DNA of 64,000 nucleotides from the NCBI RefSeq assembly GCF_003176895.1, contig NZ_QGTD01000008.1, forward strand, positions 248,001-312,000, in the 5' to 3' direction. Below the pieces are notes generated by a model. That model made no database searches. It worked only from the letters and a program-made list of their open reading frames with translations, and was not told the DNA's origin. The stretch comes from Gracilibacillus dipsosauri. GTDB lineage: Bacteria; Bacillota; Bacilli; Bacillales; Amphibacillaceae. Each line of letters starts with the position of its first letter. Positions within the stretch are counted from its first letter, which is position 1. The translations under genes were made by a program, and so were the position numbers. Shown piece after piece: positions 1 through 8,457 of the stretch.

Positions 1-1135
1 CACCAGCCATTGAAAATGTACCAAAGAAGGCAAGAGTACCGGATATAGGCATTAAGGTGAAGAGACCACCAAGCTTGCGAATATCTCTTGTACCTGTTTC
101 ATGATCGACAATACCCGCAATCATGAACAAACTACCTTTAAATGTAGCATGATTTAAAATATGGAAAACAGCTGCAAAAATAGCAGCTTTTGTACCAAAT
201 CCCAACATTGTCATGATCATTCCAAGCTGACTAATCGTTGAAAATGCAAGAATACCTTTCAGATCGGTTTGTCGGACAGCCATGAAAGAGCCCCATACTA
301 ATGTAAGCACTCCAATACCGCTAACGAAGATAAAAAACCAATCACTCATGACGAAAATCGGACTAAAGCGGGCAACTAAAAAAATACCTGCCTTTACCAT
401 TGTTGCTGAGTGTAGATAAGCACTAACTGGTGTCGGTGCTTCCATCGCATCTGGTAACCAAATATGGAACGGAAATTGTGCTGATTTCGTAAACGCACCT
501 AGTAAGACAAGTGCTAATATCCAACCGAAATAATCACTAGATAGGATAACATCTGCTTGTTCAATCATTGCTTGGATACTCGTTGTATTCGTAATAATAG
601 ATAGTAGGATGAAACCACCAAGCATACTTAATCCACCAAAAACGGTGATGAGCATGGATTTCAAAGCACCATACCTAGATCGTTCTTTATAATTCCAATA
701 ACCTATTAATAGGAATGAAGAGATAGAGGTTAACTCCCAGAAAGAGTAGAGAACAAACACATTATCAGACAGTACTACTCCTAGCATGGCTGTCATGAAG
801 AGGAGTAAATAAACATAAAAATGTGATAATTTTTCTGAGGTATGCAAATAAAAAATGGAATAAAAAGTAACTAATGCTCCGATTCCACTAATTAGTAAAA
901 CAAACAAAAGACTTAATCCATCCAGATAGAAATCAATACCAATCTGAAGTGATGGAATCCAGCTATATTGTTCCATTACTGTGTCGAAATCTTTACCTAT
1001 GAAGCGAACAAAGTAAATAAAGATAGCTAAAGGTGCTAATAATACAAAATAGCCAGTATGTATCTTTTCTTTCCATTTACTTAAAAAAGGTATGAAAATG
1101 GCCAATATCGCAGGTAAAAAGACTGCAAATAACAT
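1..1135 (-). CDS. mrpA: Mrp-type Na+/H+ antiporter subunit A, 5' part only
   Basis: Reading leftward from the ATG at 1135 gives 378 in-frame codons that run off the left edge, so the C-terminal part is missing. The protein is strongly hydrophobic and matches the proton-translocating NuoL/MrpA family: it has the WELTSISSFLLIGYW segment, the AQFPFHIWLPDAMEAPTPVSA loop with the conserved Lys and Pro residues, and the HSATMVKAGIFL helix. MrpA is the large subunit of the multisubunit Na+/H+ antiporter used for sodium and pH homeostasis in the cytoplasmic membrane. The ribosome site AAGGGGGA precedes the ATG by about 10 nt. A NADH-dehydrogenase-5-like relative is possible, but the short N-terminus and start of a leftward operon favour MrpA. 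Family is clear; subunit letter is inferred. Confidence 0.85.
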   Translation of the reverse strand, partial: MLFAVFLPAILAIFIPFLSKWKEKIHTGYFVLLAPLAIFIYFVRFIGKDFDTVMEQYSWIPSLQIGIDFYLDGLSLLFVLLISGIGALVTFYSIFYLHTSEKLSHFYVYLLLFMTAMLGVVLSDNVFVLYSFWELTSISSFLLIGYWNYKERSRYGALKSMLITVFGGLSMLGGFILLSIITNTTSIQAMIEQADVILSSDYFGWILALVLLGAFTKSAQFPFHIWLPDAMEAPTPVSAYLHSATMVKAGIFLVARFSPIFVMSDWFFIFVSGIGVLTLVWGSFMAVRQTDLKGILAFSTISQLGMIMTMLGFGTKAAIFAAVFHILNHATFKGSLFMIAGIVDHETGTRDIRKLGGLFTLMPISGTLAFFGTFSMAG

Positions 1136-1156
1136 CTACTGATGATCCCCCTTGTA

Positions 1157-1176
1157 ATTCTTTTTATAAAAAGAAT
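1157..1176. repeat. 20-bp perfect palindrome in the mrpA leader
   Basis: The arms ATTCTTTTTA and TAAAAAGAAT form a perfect AT-rich palindrome 21 nt upstream of the mrpA start. It could be an operator or an RNA hairpin in the leader. No known regulator motif is recognised. Confidence 0.4.
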
Positions 1177-1412
1177 GTCATGCATTATGTATCTATAGTA
1201 TATTTTAATCTAAAATCGTGTAGTAATACAAGAGTTGTGTGCTCACTGTTAAGCTTGGTGAAAGGGAAATGACGAGATTCTTCCTATTTAAATTAAACGG
1301 AAAAAATATTTTTTAATCGAAGTATTTTCATGAATAGATGAACAATGAAATTTTTATGAGGCTCGTTTTTTATGAGGCGCTTATATAACATAAATTAGAT
1401 CATATAAATCAA

Positions 1413-1441
1413 TAAAAAAAGAAACACAGTTTGTGTTTCTT
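1413..1441 (-). terminator. Rho-independent terminator of sda
   Basis: Read on the minus strand, an 8-bp stem (GAAACACA with TGTGTTTC, 3-nt loop) is followed by a run of seven T. It lies about 25 nt past the sda stop codon. The rest of 1136–1465 shows only the palindrome described separately and the presumed mrpA promoter region. Confidence 0.8.
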
Positions 1442-1465
1442 AACTTCGCTATAGGATGCTCAAGC

Positions 1466-1603
1466 TTAATTAGGGTATAAGTGATCCATCAGTGAACGCC
1501 GTTTCATTTCATTTTCCATCAGTTGGATGAATTCATAGCTAAGCTGTAGTTCGTTCGCTTTTTTATAAGACTCAATTAGTAATTCATCTGATAAATTTTC
1601 CAA
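1466..1603 (-). CDS. sda: Sporulation checkpoint inhibitor Sda
   Basis: A 45-residue protein made almost entirely of the Sda helical hairpin: [10 protein letters not shown] near the N-terminus and [14 protein letters not shown] in the second helix, close to the B. subtilis sequence in both content and length. Sda binds the sporulation kinase KinA and blocks phosphorelay activation when replication initiation or DNA integrity is disturbed. The TTG at 1603 is chosen because GGAGGG sits 8 nt before it; the in-frame ATG five codons upstream has no ribosome site. The gene lies next to yqeG as in B. subtilis and has DnaA boxes upstream, which fits its known activation by DnaA. Too short for a default ORF screen. 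Confidence 0.92.
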   Translation of the reverse strand: MENLSDELLIESYKKANELQLSYEFIQLMENEMKRRSLMDHLYPN

Positions 1604-1746
1604 ACCGTGTCCCTCCATTTAATAGCATTCTAAGTCTGACACTTACATGCTTTTGTCCTTAACCACGATCTATTTCATTCTCTCTCTTTTATTTTTATTT
1701 ATTATGGTTAATGTAGCATGAAATAGTTGAACGGACAAGTGTTAAC

Positions 1747-1856
1747 TTATCTACAGATGACTGTTTATAACTTGTGGACAGCTTATCTACAAGATGTGCG
1801 TTTGTATTATTGATCTAGGTTTTGAGGTGTGGATTTTGTGAATAAAGTTATCCACA
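1747..1856. promoter_or_regulatory. Cluster of DnaA boxes upstream of sda
   Basis: Five DnaA-box-like 9-mers occur in 110 bp: TTATCTACA at 1747–1755 and 1783–1791, TGTGGACAG (reverse) at 1774–1782, TGTGGATTT (reverse) at 1829–1837, and the consensus TTATCCACA at 1848–1856. They lie between sda and the yqeG promoter. DnaA is known to activate sda transcription in B. subtilis, so this is most likely the sda control region. A secondary DnaA-titration site is an alternative. Confidence 0.8.
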
Positions 1857-1971
1857 AAGGAATGTGTGTAGAAATTTGTCGAACGATTTATTAAAAAATG
1901 ATGGAGGAACAGGTATAAATTAGTGCTTCATTTCATAAATAATGATATTTTGAAGATTTATGATAAATTTT

Positions 1972-2001
1972 TTGACGAATGAAAACATTTTGAAGTATAG
2001 T
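1972..2001 (+). promoter_or_regulatory. Probable sigma-A promoter of the yqeG operon
   Basis: TTGACG at 1972–1977 and TATAGT at 1996–2001 are separated by 18 nt. It is the best sigma-A match between sda and yqeG and would give a leader of about 120 nt. Confidence 0.55.
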
Positions 2002-2129
2002 AGGGAAAATATTCCGGATGAGATTTTCTTGGAATGGACCTGATTCAAAATTGAACAAATCATTAAAATTGTATATCATAAGGAAAGATATAGGTTTTAC
2101 GGAAATTATTTAATTGAGGTGGACAATCA

Positions 2130-2645
2130 TTGCTAAAGAACTTTTTACCAAATGAACATGTAAAACGAGTATTAGATATTACTCCATCTAAGCTAAAAGA
2201 GATGGGGATTAAAGGAATTATTACCGATTTAGATAATACTCTTGTTGCATGGGATGTGAAAGATGCTACGCCAGAAATAATCAGCTGGTTTCAAGAAATG
2301 AAGGAACATGATATTAAAGTAACCATCATTTCAAATAATGACAGAGAAAGAGTCAGTGTATTTTCTGAGCCGTTAGAGGCTCCTTATGTATACAGTGCTA
2401 GAAAACCATTAATTCATGCCTTTAAACGAACTGCAAAGCAGATGAATCTATCCAAACAAGAGATTGTCGTAATTGGTGATCAACTAATGACAGATGTCCT
2501 TGGGGGAAATATGGCTGGATTTCATACGATACTGGTAGTACCAATTGTGGAAACAGATGGAAAGATTACAAGATTCAATCGGATGATGGAAAGACGGATA
2601 TTGAATTGGATGCGCAAAAAAGGCATGATTACTTGGGAGGACTAA
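2130..2645 (+). CDS. yqeG: YqeG family HAD phosphatase
   Basis: 171 residues, HAD superfamily type IIIA. Motif I is ITDLDNTLVAWD (nucleophile Asp33, Asp35), motif II is the ISNN at about residue 70, and motif III is GDQLMTDVLGG near residue 118. The family is related to the phosphatidylglycerophosphate phosphatase Gep4, but the physiological substrate in Bacillus is not settled. The TTG start at 2130 is preceded by GAGGTGG with about 8 nt spacing. It is the first gene of the run to yqeM and ends 2 nt before the yqeH ATG, so the two are probably translationally coupled. Confidence 0.92.
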   Translation: MLKNFLPNEHVKRVLDITPSKLKEMGIKGIITDLDNTLVAWDVKDATPEIISWFQEMKEHDIKVTIISNNDRERVSVFSEPLEAPYVYSARKPLIHAFKRTAKQMNLSKQEIVVIGDQLMTDVLGGNMAGFHTILVVPIVETDGKITRFNRMMERRILNWMRKKGMITWED

Positions 2646-2647
2646 AC

Positions 2648-3748
2648 ATGAAAGCAATTTATTGTGAAGGCTGCGGAGTAGAGTTACAGTCAGAAAATAA
2701 GGAGAAAGCAGGCTACTTACCGAAAAGTGCATGGAACAATGAACATGTAATTTGTCAGCGCTGCTTTAGGCTTAAGCATTATAATGAAGTTCAAGATGTA
2801 GAATTTACTGATGATGATTATTTACGAATGATACATCAAATAAGTGACACAAATTGTCTCGTCGTTAAAATTGTTGATATATTCGATTTTAATGGAAGCT
2901 TTATATCAGGATTACAACGCTTAACTGGAAGTAATCCAATTATATTAATAGGTAATAAAGTAGATTTGCTACCAAAATCGACCAATCGAAATAAATTGAT
3001 CCATTGGATGAAAAAAACAGCTAGCGATAATGGTCTGAAAGTTCAGGATGTTTTCTTAATTTCAGCTGCAAAAGGTCAAGGATTTCAGGAGGTAGAACAA
3101 GCAATTGAAGAAAAACGAAAAGGGCAAGATGTATATGTGGTCGGTTGTACAAATGTTGGTAAATCAACGTTTATTAATCAGTTAATCAATCGCTCGAGTG
3201 GAGTGGAAGATGCCATAACCACATCTTATTTTCCAGGAACAACCCTTGGTTTTATTCAAATACCATTGGATGATCATTCCTCTTTATTTGATACCCCAGG
3301 TGTAGTGAATCGATCTCAAATCGTCCATTACGTGACAGATAAAGACTTGAAATTAATTACACCTAAAAAGGAAATCAAGCCAAAGGTTTATCAGCTTCAA
3401 GATAAGCAGACACTCTTCTTTGGCGGATTTGCGCGACTCGATTTTGAAAGAGGAATGAAACAGTCCTTTATCGGTTATTTCTCCAATCAATTAATGATTC
3501 ATCGTACGAAACTAGTGCAAGCAGATGAGTTTTATGAAAAGCATGTTGGAGAATTATTACAGCCACCAAGTGCTAAATCTTTAGAGCTTTTACCTCCACT
3601 GGTAAAGCAAACTGTCAAAATTCCACATGAAAGGACAGATATTGTCATTCCGGGGCTTGGTTGGGTAATGATTCCAGAAGGTGGTATTACGATTACTGTT
3701 CATGTACCGAAGGGTATCCATATATCGATAAGAAAGGCACTAATTTAA
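2648..3748 (+). CDS. yqeH: Ribosome biogenesis GTPase YqeH (circularly permuted)
   Basis: 366 residues. An N-terminal zinc ribbon (CEGCG ... CQRC) is followed by a circularly permuted GTPase domain: the G4 motif NKVD comes before the G1 P-loop GCTNVGKST and the G3 motif DTPG. YqeH-type GTPases act in 30S subunit maturation. The ATG at 2648 is chosen because GGGAGGA lies just upstream across the yqeG stop and the product then begins directly at the zinc ribbon. An in-frame start 14 codons further upstream lies inside yqeG and lacks support. Length matches the B. subtilis protein. Confidence 0.95.
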   Translation: MKAIYCEGCGVELQSENKEKAGYLPKSAWNNEHVICQRCFRLKHYNEVQDVEFTDDDYLRMIHQISDTNCLVVKIVDIFDFNGSFISGLQRLTGSNPIILIGNKVDLLPKSTNRNKLIHWMKKTASDNGLKVQDVFLISAAKGQGFQEVEQAIEEKRKGQDVYVVGCTNVGKSTFINQLINRSSGVEDAITTSYFPGTTLGFIQIPLDDHSSLFDTPGVVNRSQIVHYVTDKDLKLITPKKEIKPKVYQLQDKQTLFFGGFARLDFERGMKQSFIGYFSNQLMIHRTKLVQADEFYEKHVGELLQPPSAKSLELLPPLVKQTVKIPHERTDIVIPGLGWVMIPEGGITITVHVPKGIHISIRKALI

Positions 3749-3769
3749 TTAAGGGAGAGGGGAAATGAT

Positions 3770-4609
3770 ATGACCTTAAAGCTAGGTTTAATTGGTCATC
3801 CTATAAGCCATTCATTGTCTCCATGGATTCATGCAAAATTTATTGATTTAGCTGGTTTAAATGGGGAATATAAATTATATGAGGGTAATCCAAACCAATT
3901 ACCTGATGTGTTAACACAATTAAAACAAAACAAAATAGATGGTTTTAATGTTACAATACCTTATAAACAAGTTGTTTTGGATTATTTGGATGAATTAGAC
4001 TCGGATGCGGAAATATTAGGTGCCGTAAATACAGTAGTGAATCAACATGGTAAATGGAAGGGGTATAGCACGGATGGGGAAGGCTATGTACGTTCCATCA
4101 TAGAGAGTTTTCCTAGTCTTTTAAACAAAGATACATCTGTGTTAATATTAGGAGCTGGGGGTGCAGCCAGAGGTATCTACCGAGCATTAGTACAGAAAAG
4201 GTTGAAGAGGGTGGATATTGCTAATCGCACACTTGACAAAGCGAAAGAACTATTACCATTAGGGAAAGATTTCACTCCTTCGGAAGTTTTAACCTTTCAC
4301 ACTGCTGAAAAAAATTTATCCCAATATGATTTAATTGTCCAAACAACCTCTGTTGGAATGAAACCAAAAGTTCAAGAGCAAATTATCCAACTAGATAATA
4401 TAAGAAAAGATACTGTAGTTAGTGATATCGTGTACCAACCAATTATGACGAAAATTTTACAAGATGCAAAGGTTCATGGTGCGAGGATACATCACGGTCA
4501 TGCCATGCTTTTATATCAGGGACAGCTAGCTTTTGAAAAATGGACAGGGAAAAAATTAGATGTCTCCCATCTTGTTGATGAATTGGAAGATAAGTTAAGA
4601 GGTGAATAA
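3770..4609 (+). CDS. aroE: Shikimate dehydrogenase
   Basis: 279 residues. It shows the shikimate-binding SHSLSPWIH segment near residue 13, the catalytic Lys in NVTIPYK at about residue 66, the AVNT motif near 92, and the NADP-binding GAGGAARG near 130. It reduces 3-dehydroshikimate to shikimate in the pathway to chorismate and the aromatic amino acids. The ATG at 3770 follows a GGGAGAGG ribosome site. The end overlaps the ribosome site of the next gene, which fits the compact operon. Confidence 0.96.
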   Translation: MTLKLGLIGHPISHSLSPWIHAKFIDLAGLNGEYKLYEGNPNQLPDVLTQLKQNKIDGFNVTIPYKQVVLDYLDELDSDAEILGAVNTVVNQHGKWKGYSTDGEGYVRSIIESFPSLLNKDTSVLILGAGGAARGIYRALVQKRLKRVDIANRTLDKAKELLPLGKDFTPSEVLTFHTAEKNLSQYDLIVQTTSVGMKPKVQEQIIQLDNIRKDTVVSDIVYQPIMTKILQDAKVHGARIHHGHAMLLYQGQLAFEKWTGKKLDVSHLVDELEDKLRGE

Positions 4610-4610
4610 T

Positions 4611-4904
4611 TTGAAATTAACAGGAAAGCAAAAACGCTTTTTACGTGCAGAAGCCCATCATTTGAATCCTATTTTTCAAGTAGGTAAGGATGGCGTCAAT
4701 GATAATATGATCAAACAAATAGGGGAAGCACTCGAACGTCGAGAATTAATCAAAATTTCTATTTTGCAAAATTGTATGGAGGATAAAGATGAAGTTGCTG
4801 AATCATTAGCAGATGGTACAGATGCACATATCGTTCAAATTATCGGCAATATTATTGTCCTTTATAAAGAATCGGAAAATCATAAAGAAATCTTGTTGCC
4901 ATAA
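4611..4904 (+). CDS. yhbY: YhbY family ribosome-assembly RNA-binding protein
   Basis: 97 residues and essentially one CRM domain: it begins LTGKQKRFLRAEAHHL and contains the FQVGKDGV loop and the GxxIVLYK strand near the C-terminus. Members bind pre-ribosomal RNA of the large subunit (YqeI in B. subtilis). The TTG at 4611 is preferred because AAGAGGTG ends 6 nt before it and the product then aligns with the family start. The GTG at 4602 would lie inside the ribosome site and overlap aroE. Confidence 0.93.
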   Translation: MKLTGKQKRFLRAEAHHLNPIFQVGKDGVNDNMIKQIGEALERRELIKISILQNCMEDKDEVAESLADGTDAHIVQIIGNIIVLYKESENHKEILLP

Positions 4905-4919
4905 TAAGAGGTGAATTTA

Positions 4920-5486
4920 ATGAGGAAAATTGGCCTGTTCGGTGGTACTTTTGATCCGCCACATTATGGACATCTAATTATGGCTGAACAAGTATATGAA
5001 GCATTACAGCTAGATGAAATCTGGTTCATTCCGACGAACCAACCACCACATAAGGAGAATGCAAAATCCAAAGGGATGCTCCGATATGAAATGATTCAAA
5101 CAGCTATTTCAGATCATTCAGCATTTAAAGTGGATCCCATCGAATTAGAGCGAAATGGTAAATCCTATACGATTGATACGATTACCTTTCTGCAAAAAAA
5201 ACATCCTGATGTATGTTTTTACTTTATTATAGGTGGAGACATGGTTGAATATTTGCCAAAATGGCATCGAATAGATGAATTAATCGAACTTGTGACGTTT
5301 GTTGGTGTGAAACGCCCTGGATACCAGTTAGATTCAAAATATCAAGTGTTGGAAGTGGATATGCCCTTAATTGACATTTCCTCCACGATGATTCGAGAGA
5401 GGGTAGCGAATAGTCAATCTATTCGGTACCTAACACCATCCTCTGTCAGAAAACTAATTGATGATACACGGTTATATCTGTCATAA
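4920..5486 (+). CDS. nadD: Nicotinate-nucleotide adenylyltransferase
   Basis: 188 residues. The nucleotidyltransferase signature GLFGGTFDPPHYGHL is at the N-terminus, with the ISSTMIRERV motif near residue 155. It adenylates nicotinate mononucleotide in NAD synthesis. The ATG at 4920 is chosen because AAGAGGTG (4906–4913) is correctly spaced; the in-frame GTG at 4911 is part of that ribosome site. The adjacent yqeK is the usual partner gene in Firmicutes. Confidence 0.96.
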   Translation: MRKIGLFGGTFDPPHYGHLIMAEQVYEALQLDEIWFIPTNQPPHKENAKSKGMLRYEMIQTAISDHSAFKVDPIELERNGKSYTIDTITFLQKKHPDVCFYFIIGGDMVEYLPKWHRIDELIELVTFVGVKRPGYQLDSKYQVLEVDMPLIDISSTMIRERVANSQSIRYLTPSSVRKLIDDTRLYLS

Positions 5487-5537
5487 TTCTAATCATACAA
5501 TGAAATAACTCGTCTTTGAAGATTGAAGGAGTAGTTT

Positions 5538-6116
5538 ATGGAAAGAAAACAAGCTTTAGCATTAGTGAAAGAGCAGTTAAGACCAAAAAGGTATGAGCAT
5601 ACAGTAAGAGTAACAGATACAGCAATATCACTTGCTAGGCATTACAAGCTTGATGTAAAAAAAATAGAGATCGCCGCTATCTTTCATGATTATGCCAAAT
5701 ATCGTAATCCCAATGAGATGAAACGCTGGGTGCTCAGTGAAAAATTACCTCAAGATTTGTTAGAGTATGGGCCAGAGCTACTGCATGGTCCTGTCGGCTC
5801 TATTATGATCGAAAAGGAAGTTGGAATAAAGGATCCCGAGATACAAAGTGCTATTTATTATCATACGACAGGGAAGCGAAATATGTCTCTTTTCGATCAA
5901 ATTATTTTTATAGCTGATTATATAGAGCCTGGCCGTTCTTTCCCAGGCGTAGAAGAAGTCCGTAGTGTGGTCTACCATGATATAAACAAGGCCTGCTGGC
6001 TGGCGGCAAGAAACACAATCGAATTTTTGATGGAGCACGAACAACCAATTTACCCCGATACTTTTCAGTTATATAATGAAGGTTTAGTAAAAACAGGGAG
6101 GAATGTTAATGGATAG
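5538..6116 (+). CDS. yqeK: HD-domain Ap4A hydrolase YqeK
   Basis: 192 residues with the HD metal-binding signature: KRYEHTVRV near residue 18, FHDYAKY near 49, the LLHGPVG histidine near 82 and ADYIEPGR near 126. YqeK proteins are symmetrical diadenosine-tetraphosphate hydrolases and clear Ap4A. The ATG at 5538 follows GAAGGAG. The 3' end overlaps the rsfS start by 8 nt, so translational coupling is likely. Confidence 0.93.
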   Translation: MERKQALALVKEQLRPKRYEHTVRVTDTAISLARHYKLDVKKIEIAAIFHDYAKYRNPNEMKRWVLSEKLPQDLLEYGPELLHGPVGSIMIEKEVGIKDPEIQSAIYYHTTGKRNMSLFDQIIFIADYIEPGRSFPGVEEVRSVVYHDINKACWLAARNTIEFLMEHEQPIYPDTFQLYNEGLVKTGRNVNG

Positions 6117-6453
6117 TAAAGCATTAGTCGATTTAGTCGCAAAAGCATGTGACGATAAACGAGCGGAAAATATTGTAGTTCTAGATATGAAAGAGGTATC
6201 ACTAATCGCCGATTATTTTTTAATCTGTGATGGATCAAATGAGCGTCAAGTTCAAGCTATTTCAAGAGAGCTTAAGGACGTAGCGGAGGAACAAGCTATT
6301 GAAGTAAAACGAATGGAAGGCTTTGATCAAGCAAGATGGGTATTAGTTGATTTAGGAAATGTGGTTTGTCACGTTTTTCATCGAGACGAACGTGTTTATT
6401 ATAATTTAGAAAAGCTATGGGGAGATGCCCCACAATTAGAAGTGAAGCTGTAA
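6109..6453 (+). CDS. rsfS: Ribosomal silencing factor RsfS
   Basis: 114 residues with the RsfS/DUF143 landmarks: AENIVVLDM, DYFLICDGSNERQVQAI, and the WVLVDLGNVVCHVFHRDERVYYNLEKLW-type C-terminal block. RsfS binds ribosomal protein L14 and blocks subunit joining during starvation. The ATG at 6109 has AGGGAGG at 7 nt; the ATG two codons earlier is too close to that site. It lies between yqeK and the methyltransferase gene, as in B. subtilis (yqeL). Confidence 0.95.
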   Translation: MDSKALVDLVAKACDDKRAENIVVLDMKEVSLIADYFLICDGSNERQVQAISRELKDVAEEQAIEVKRMEGFDQARWVLVDLGNVVCHVFHRDERVYYNLEKLWGDAPQLEVKL

Positions 6454-6454
6454 G

Positions 6455-7204
6455 ATGGCCTATTCTAAATTAGCTTATATCTATGATCTGTTAATGGAGG
6501 ATGCTCCGTATGATGAATGGGAAGAGTTTATCCTTGATAACATAAAAAAACACCATCCTCATGCGAAGAAGGTCTTAGATCTTGGCTGTGGAACAGGTGA
6601 AATGAGTAATCGATTAGCAAGTAAGGGCTTCAGTGTTACAGGCATTGATTATTCAGAGGATATGTTGGCCTACGCACAGGCAGAAACAGAAGCACAGAAC
6701 CTATCGGTAAGCTATCTTCATCAGGATATGCGTTCATTAGAAGGACTAGCACTTTTTGATGTTGTTATTAGCATTTGTGATGTTATGAATTATTTAACAG
6801 ACGAAACAGATATAAAAAAAACACTCGAAAATATAGCTCATGTATTAAAAGATGATGGCATTTTCCTTTTTGATGTGCATAGCGTGAAGCATTTCAAGGA
6901 GAATATGGTGAATCAAACCTTCTCTGAGATCTATGATGATATATCCTATATCTGGTTTTGTGAAGAAGGGCAGTATGAAAATGAAGTGATTCATGACCTC
7001 ACCTTTTTTATGGAAAAGGAAGGCGAAAATTTATATGAACGCTTCGATGAAATTCATTATCAGCGAACATTTCCTATAAAAACGTATCGAAGGCTTATAT
7101 CAGAAGTAGGTCTAGAGATCATTGGTATTTTTACCGATTTTTCTAAAATAGAAAATAAGAATCCAGAAGCAGGCAATCGTATCTTTTTTGTCTGTAAAAA
7201 ATAA
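6455..7204 (+). CDS. yqeM: YqeM-type class I SAM-dependent methyltransferase
   Basis: 249 residues with a Rossmann methyltransferase fold: motif I VLDLGCGTGEMS near residue 41, the acidic end of beta-2 in VTGIDYSEDML, and the DVVISICDVMNYL motif near 110. The substrate is unknown; small-molecule, protein or RNA methylation are all possible. It starts one base after the rsfS stop codon and is the last gene before a strong terminator, closing the yqeG operon. In B. subtilis the next gene is comER; here about 39 kb of other genes intervene. Confidence 0.88.
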   Translation: MAYSKLAYIYDLLMEDAPYDEWEEFILDNIKKHHPHAKKVLDLGCGTGEMSNRLASKGFSVTGIDYSEDMLAYAQAETEAQNLSVSYLHQDMRSLEGLALFDVVISICDVMNYLTDETDIKKTLENIAHVLKDDGIFLFDVHSVKHFKENMVNQTFSEIYDDISYIWFCEEGQYENEVIHDLTFFMEKEGENLYERFDEIHYQRTFPIKTYRRLISEVGLEIIGIFTDFSKIENKNPEAGNRIFFVCKK

Positions 7205-7205
7205 G

Positions 7206-7230
7206 AACGTCCGTTAAGGACGTTTTTATT
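7206..7230 (+). terminator. Terminator of the yqeG–yqeM operon
   Basis: A 7-bp stem AACGTCC/GGACGTT with a 5-nt loop followed by a T-rich tail, starting directly after the yqeM stop codon. Confidence 0.85.
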
Positions 7231-7439
7231 TTACGTTTGGAAAGCATAAAATTTTTGCAGAAGGTCGAGGCGGAGATTTTGAAGTTCAAAATTTAAACGC
7301 ATCACTAAAAGACGAGCGAATGCGAAATTTTCTAATGGGGAAAATACCAATTGTACTTTTAATGTGTAATATGACTCATTTATTACCATATATTATGTTA
7401 TAATTAGGATGATGTGATCATATAAAAAGGGAGATCCTT

Positions 7440-8386
7440 ATGAGTAAATTGAGTAATTGTCTTCAGATGATTCAGCTTCTAATGGCTAGAAATAAAATGA
7501 AAATTGAAGAATTAGCAACAGAGCTTGAAGTGAAGCCTAGAATGATTCGTCAATATAAACAGGAGCTAGAGCTTGCTGGCATTTATATCGAAAGTGATCG
7601 AGGTGCGAATGGAGGGTATTATCTTGATAAAAAAACGATCCTACCAATTCGCAATTTTAGTTCTAAAGAGATTCAACATTTGCAAATTGCCGTGAAATCC
7701 TACCTATCTAGACAGCCAGAACATGAACATATGTTAAGTAATGCCCTTGATAAAATAAAAGCAGCCCAACGTGATGAAGCACTTAGTAGTAAGCATTTTT
7801 ACTTTGCTAATGATTATTTGATTAATGACAAAATTGGGGGGATCAATCCGAACATTATCAACTGCTTTATCAATCCTTTAACCAGCGGAAAAAAGTTGAA
7901 ATCACTTATACAGCAGCATCCACTAATAAAGTGACAAAACGAGTGATTCAACCATATGCATTTGTTCTCTATGATGAGAATTTATACTGTGTGGCTTTTT
8001 GTGAACGAAAGCAGGAATTAAGAACCTTCAAAATCATACGAATTCAAAACGTAGTAACGACAAATCATCTATTTTATCTTCCAGAGGAATTTGATATTCG
8101 TAAACAATTCCCACAGTTAGGATTTATAAAAGCTCCGATGAAGGTAGATCTGATTATTGAAACCCCTTTTTCCAACCAGGTAAAGGAGTCCATTTATAGT
8201 GATGATCAAATTATCGAAGAATTGCCAAATAACGCGATCCGCTTTCAAGCAACACTCAATGGCGACCAATCTATCAAGAAATGGATTCTAGGTATGGGCG
8301 CAAAAGCGAGAGTTATTGGGCCATCTTCACTCAAACAAGAAATAGAAAAAGAAGCCCATCTCCTTCTCGACCATTACCAAAACTAG
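7440..8386 (+). pseudogene. HTH–WYL domain transcriptional regulator, frameshifted
   Basis: Two reading frames (7440–7934 and 7931–8386) together encode one regulator of about 315 residues. The first half carries a DeoR-like winged helix (IEELATELEVKPRMIRQYKQEL) followed by the linker helices. The second carries the WYL ligand-sensing domain (IQPYAFVLYDENLYCVAF, then a WCX-like C-terminus). The frames are joined if the run of six A at 7889–7894 is read one base back: the product then continues SGKKVEITYTAA into the WYL domain. This is either a one-base deletion (pseudogene), a sequencing error, or a programmed −1 shift, because A AAA AAG is in the correct phase. The second frame starts with a GTG overlapping the first stop but has no ribosome site. 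WYL proteins bind oligonucleotides or small ligands and regulate adjacent genes. Confidence 0.8.
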
Positions 8387-8457
8387 TTCAATTATTTCCC
8401 TTTTATATTTTAAAAACTTACAATGAGAATAGACATATGTAAAAGGGTGGGTATAGC

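Noticed and set aside
7931-8386. WYL half as an independent gene starting at GTG 7931
   Set aside because: No ribosome site, and the residues upstream of the GTG in the same frame continue the WYL domain back to the A-run, so it is part of the split gene.
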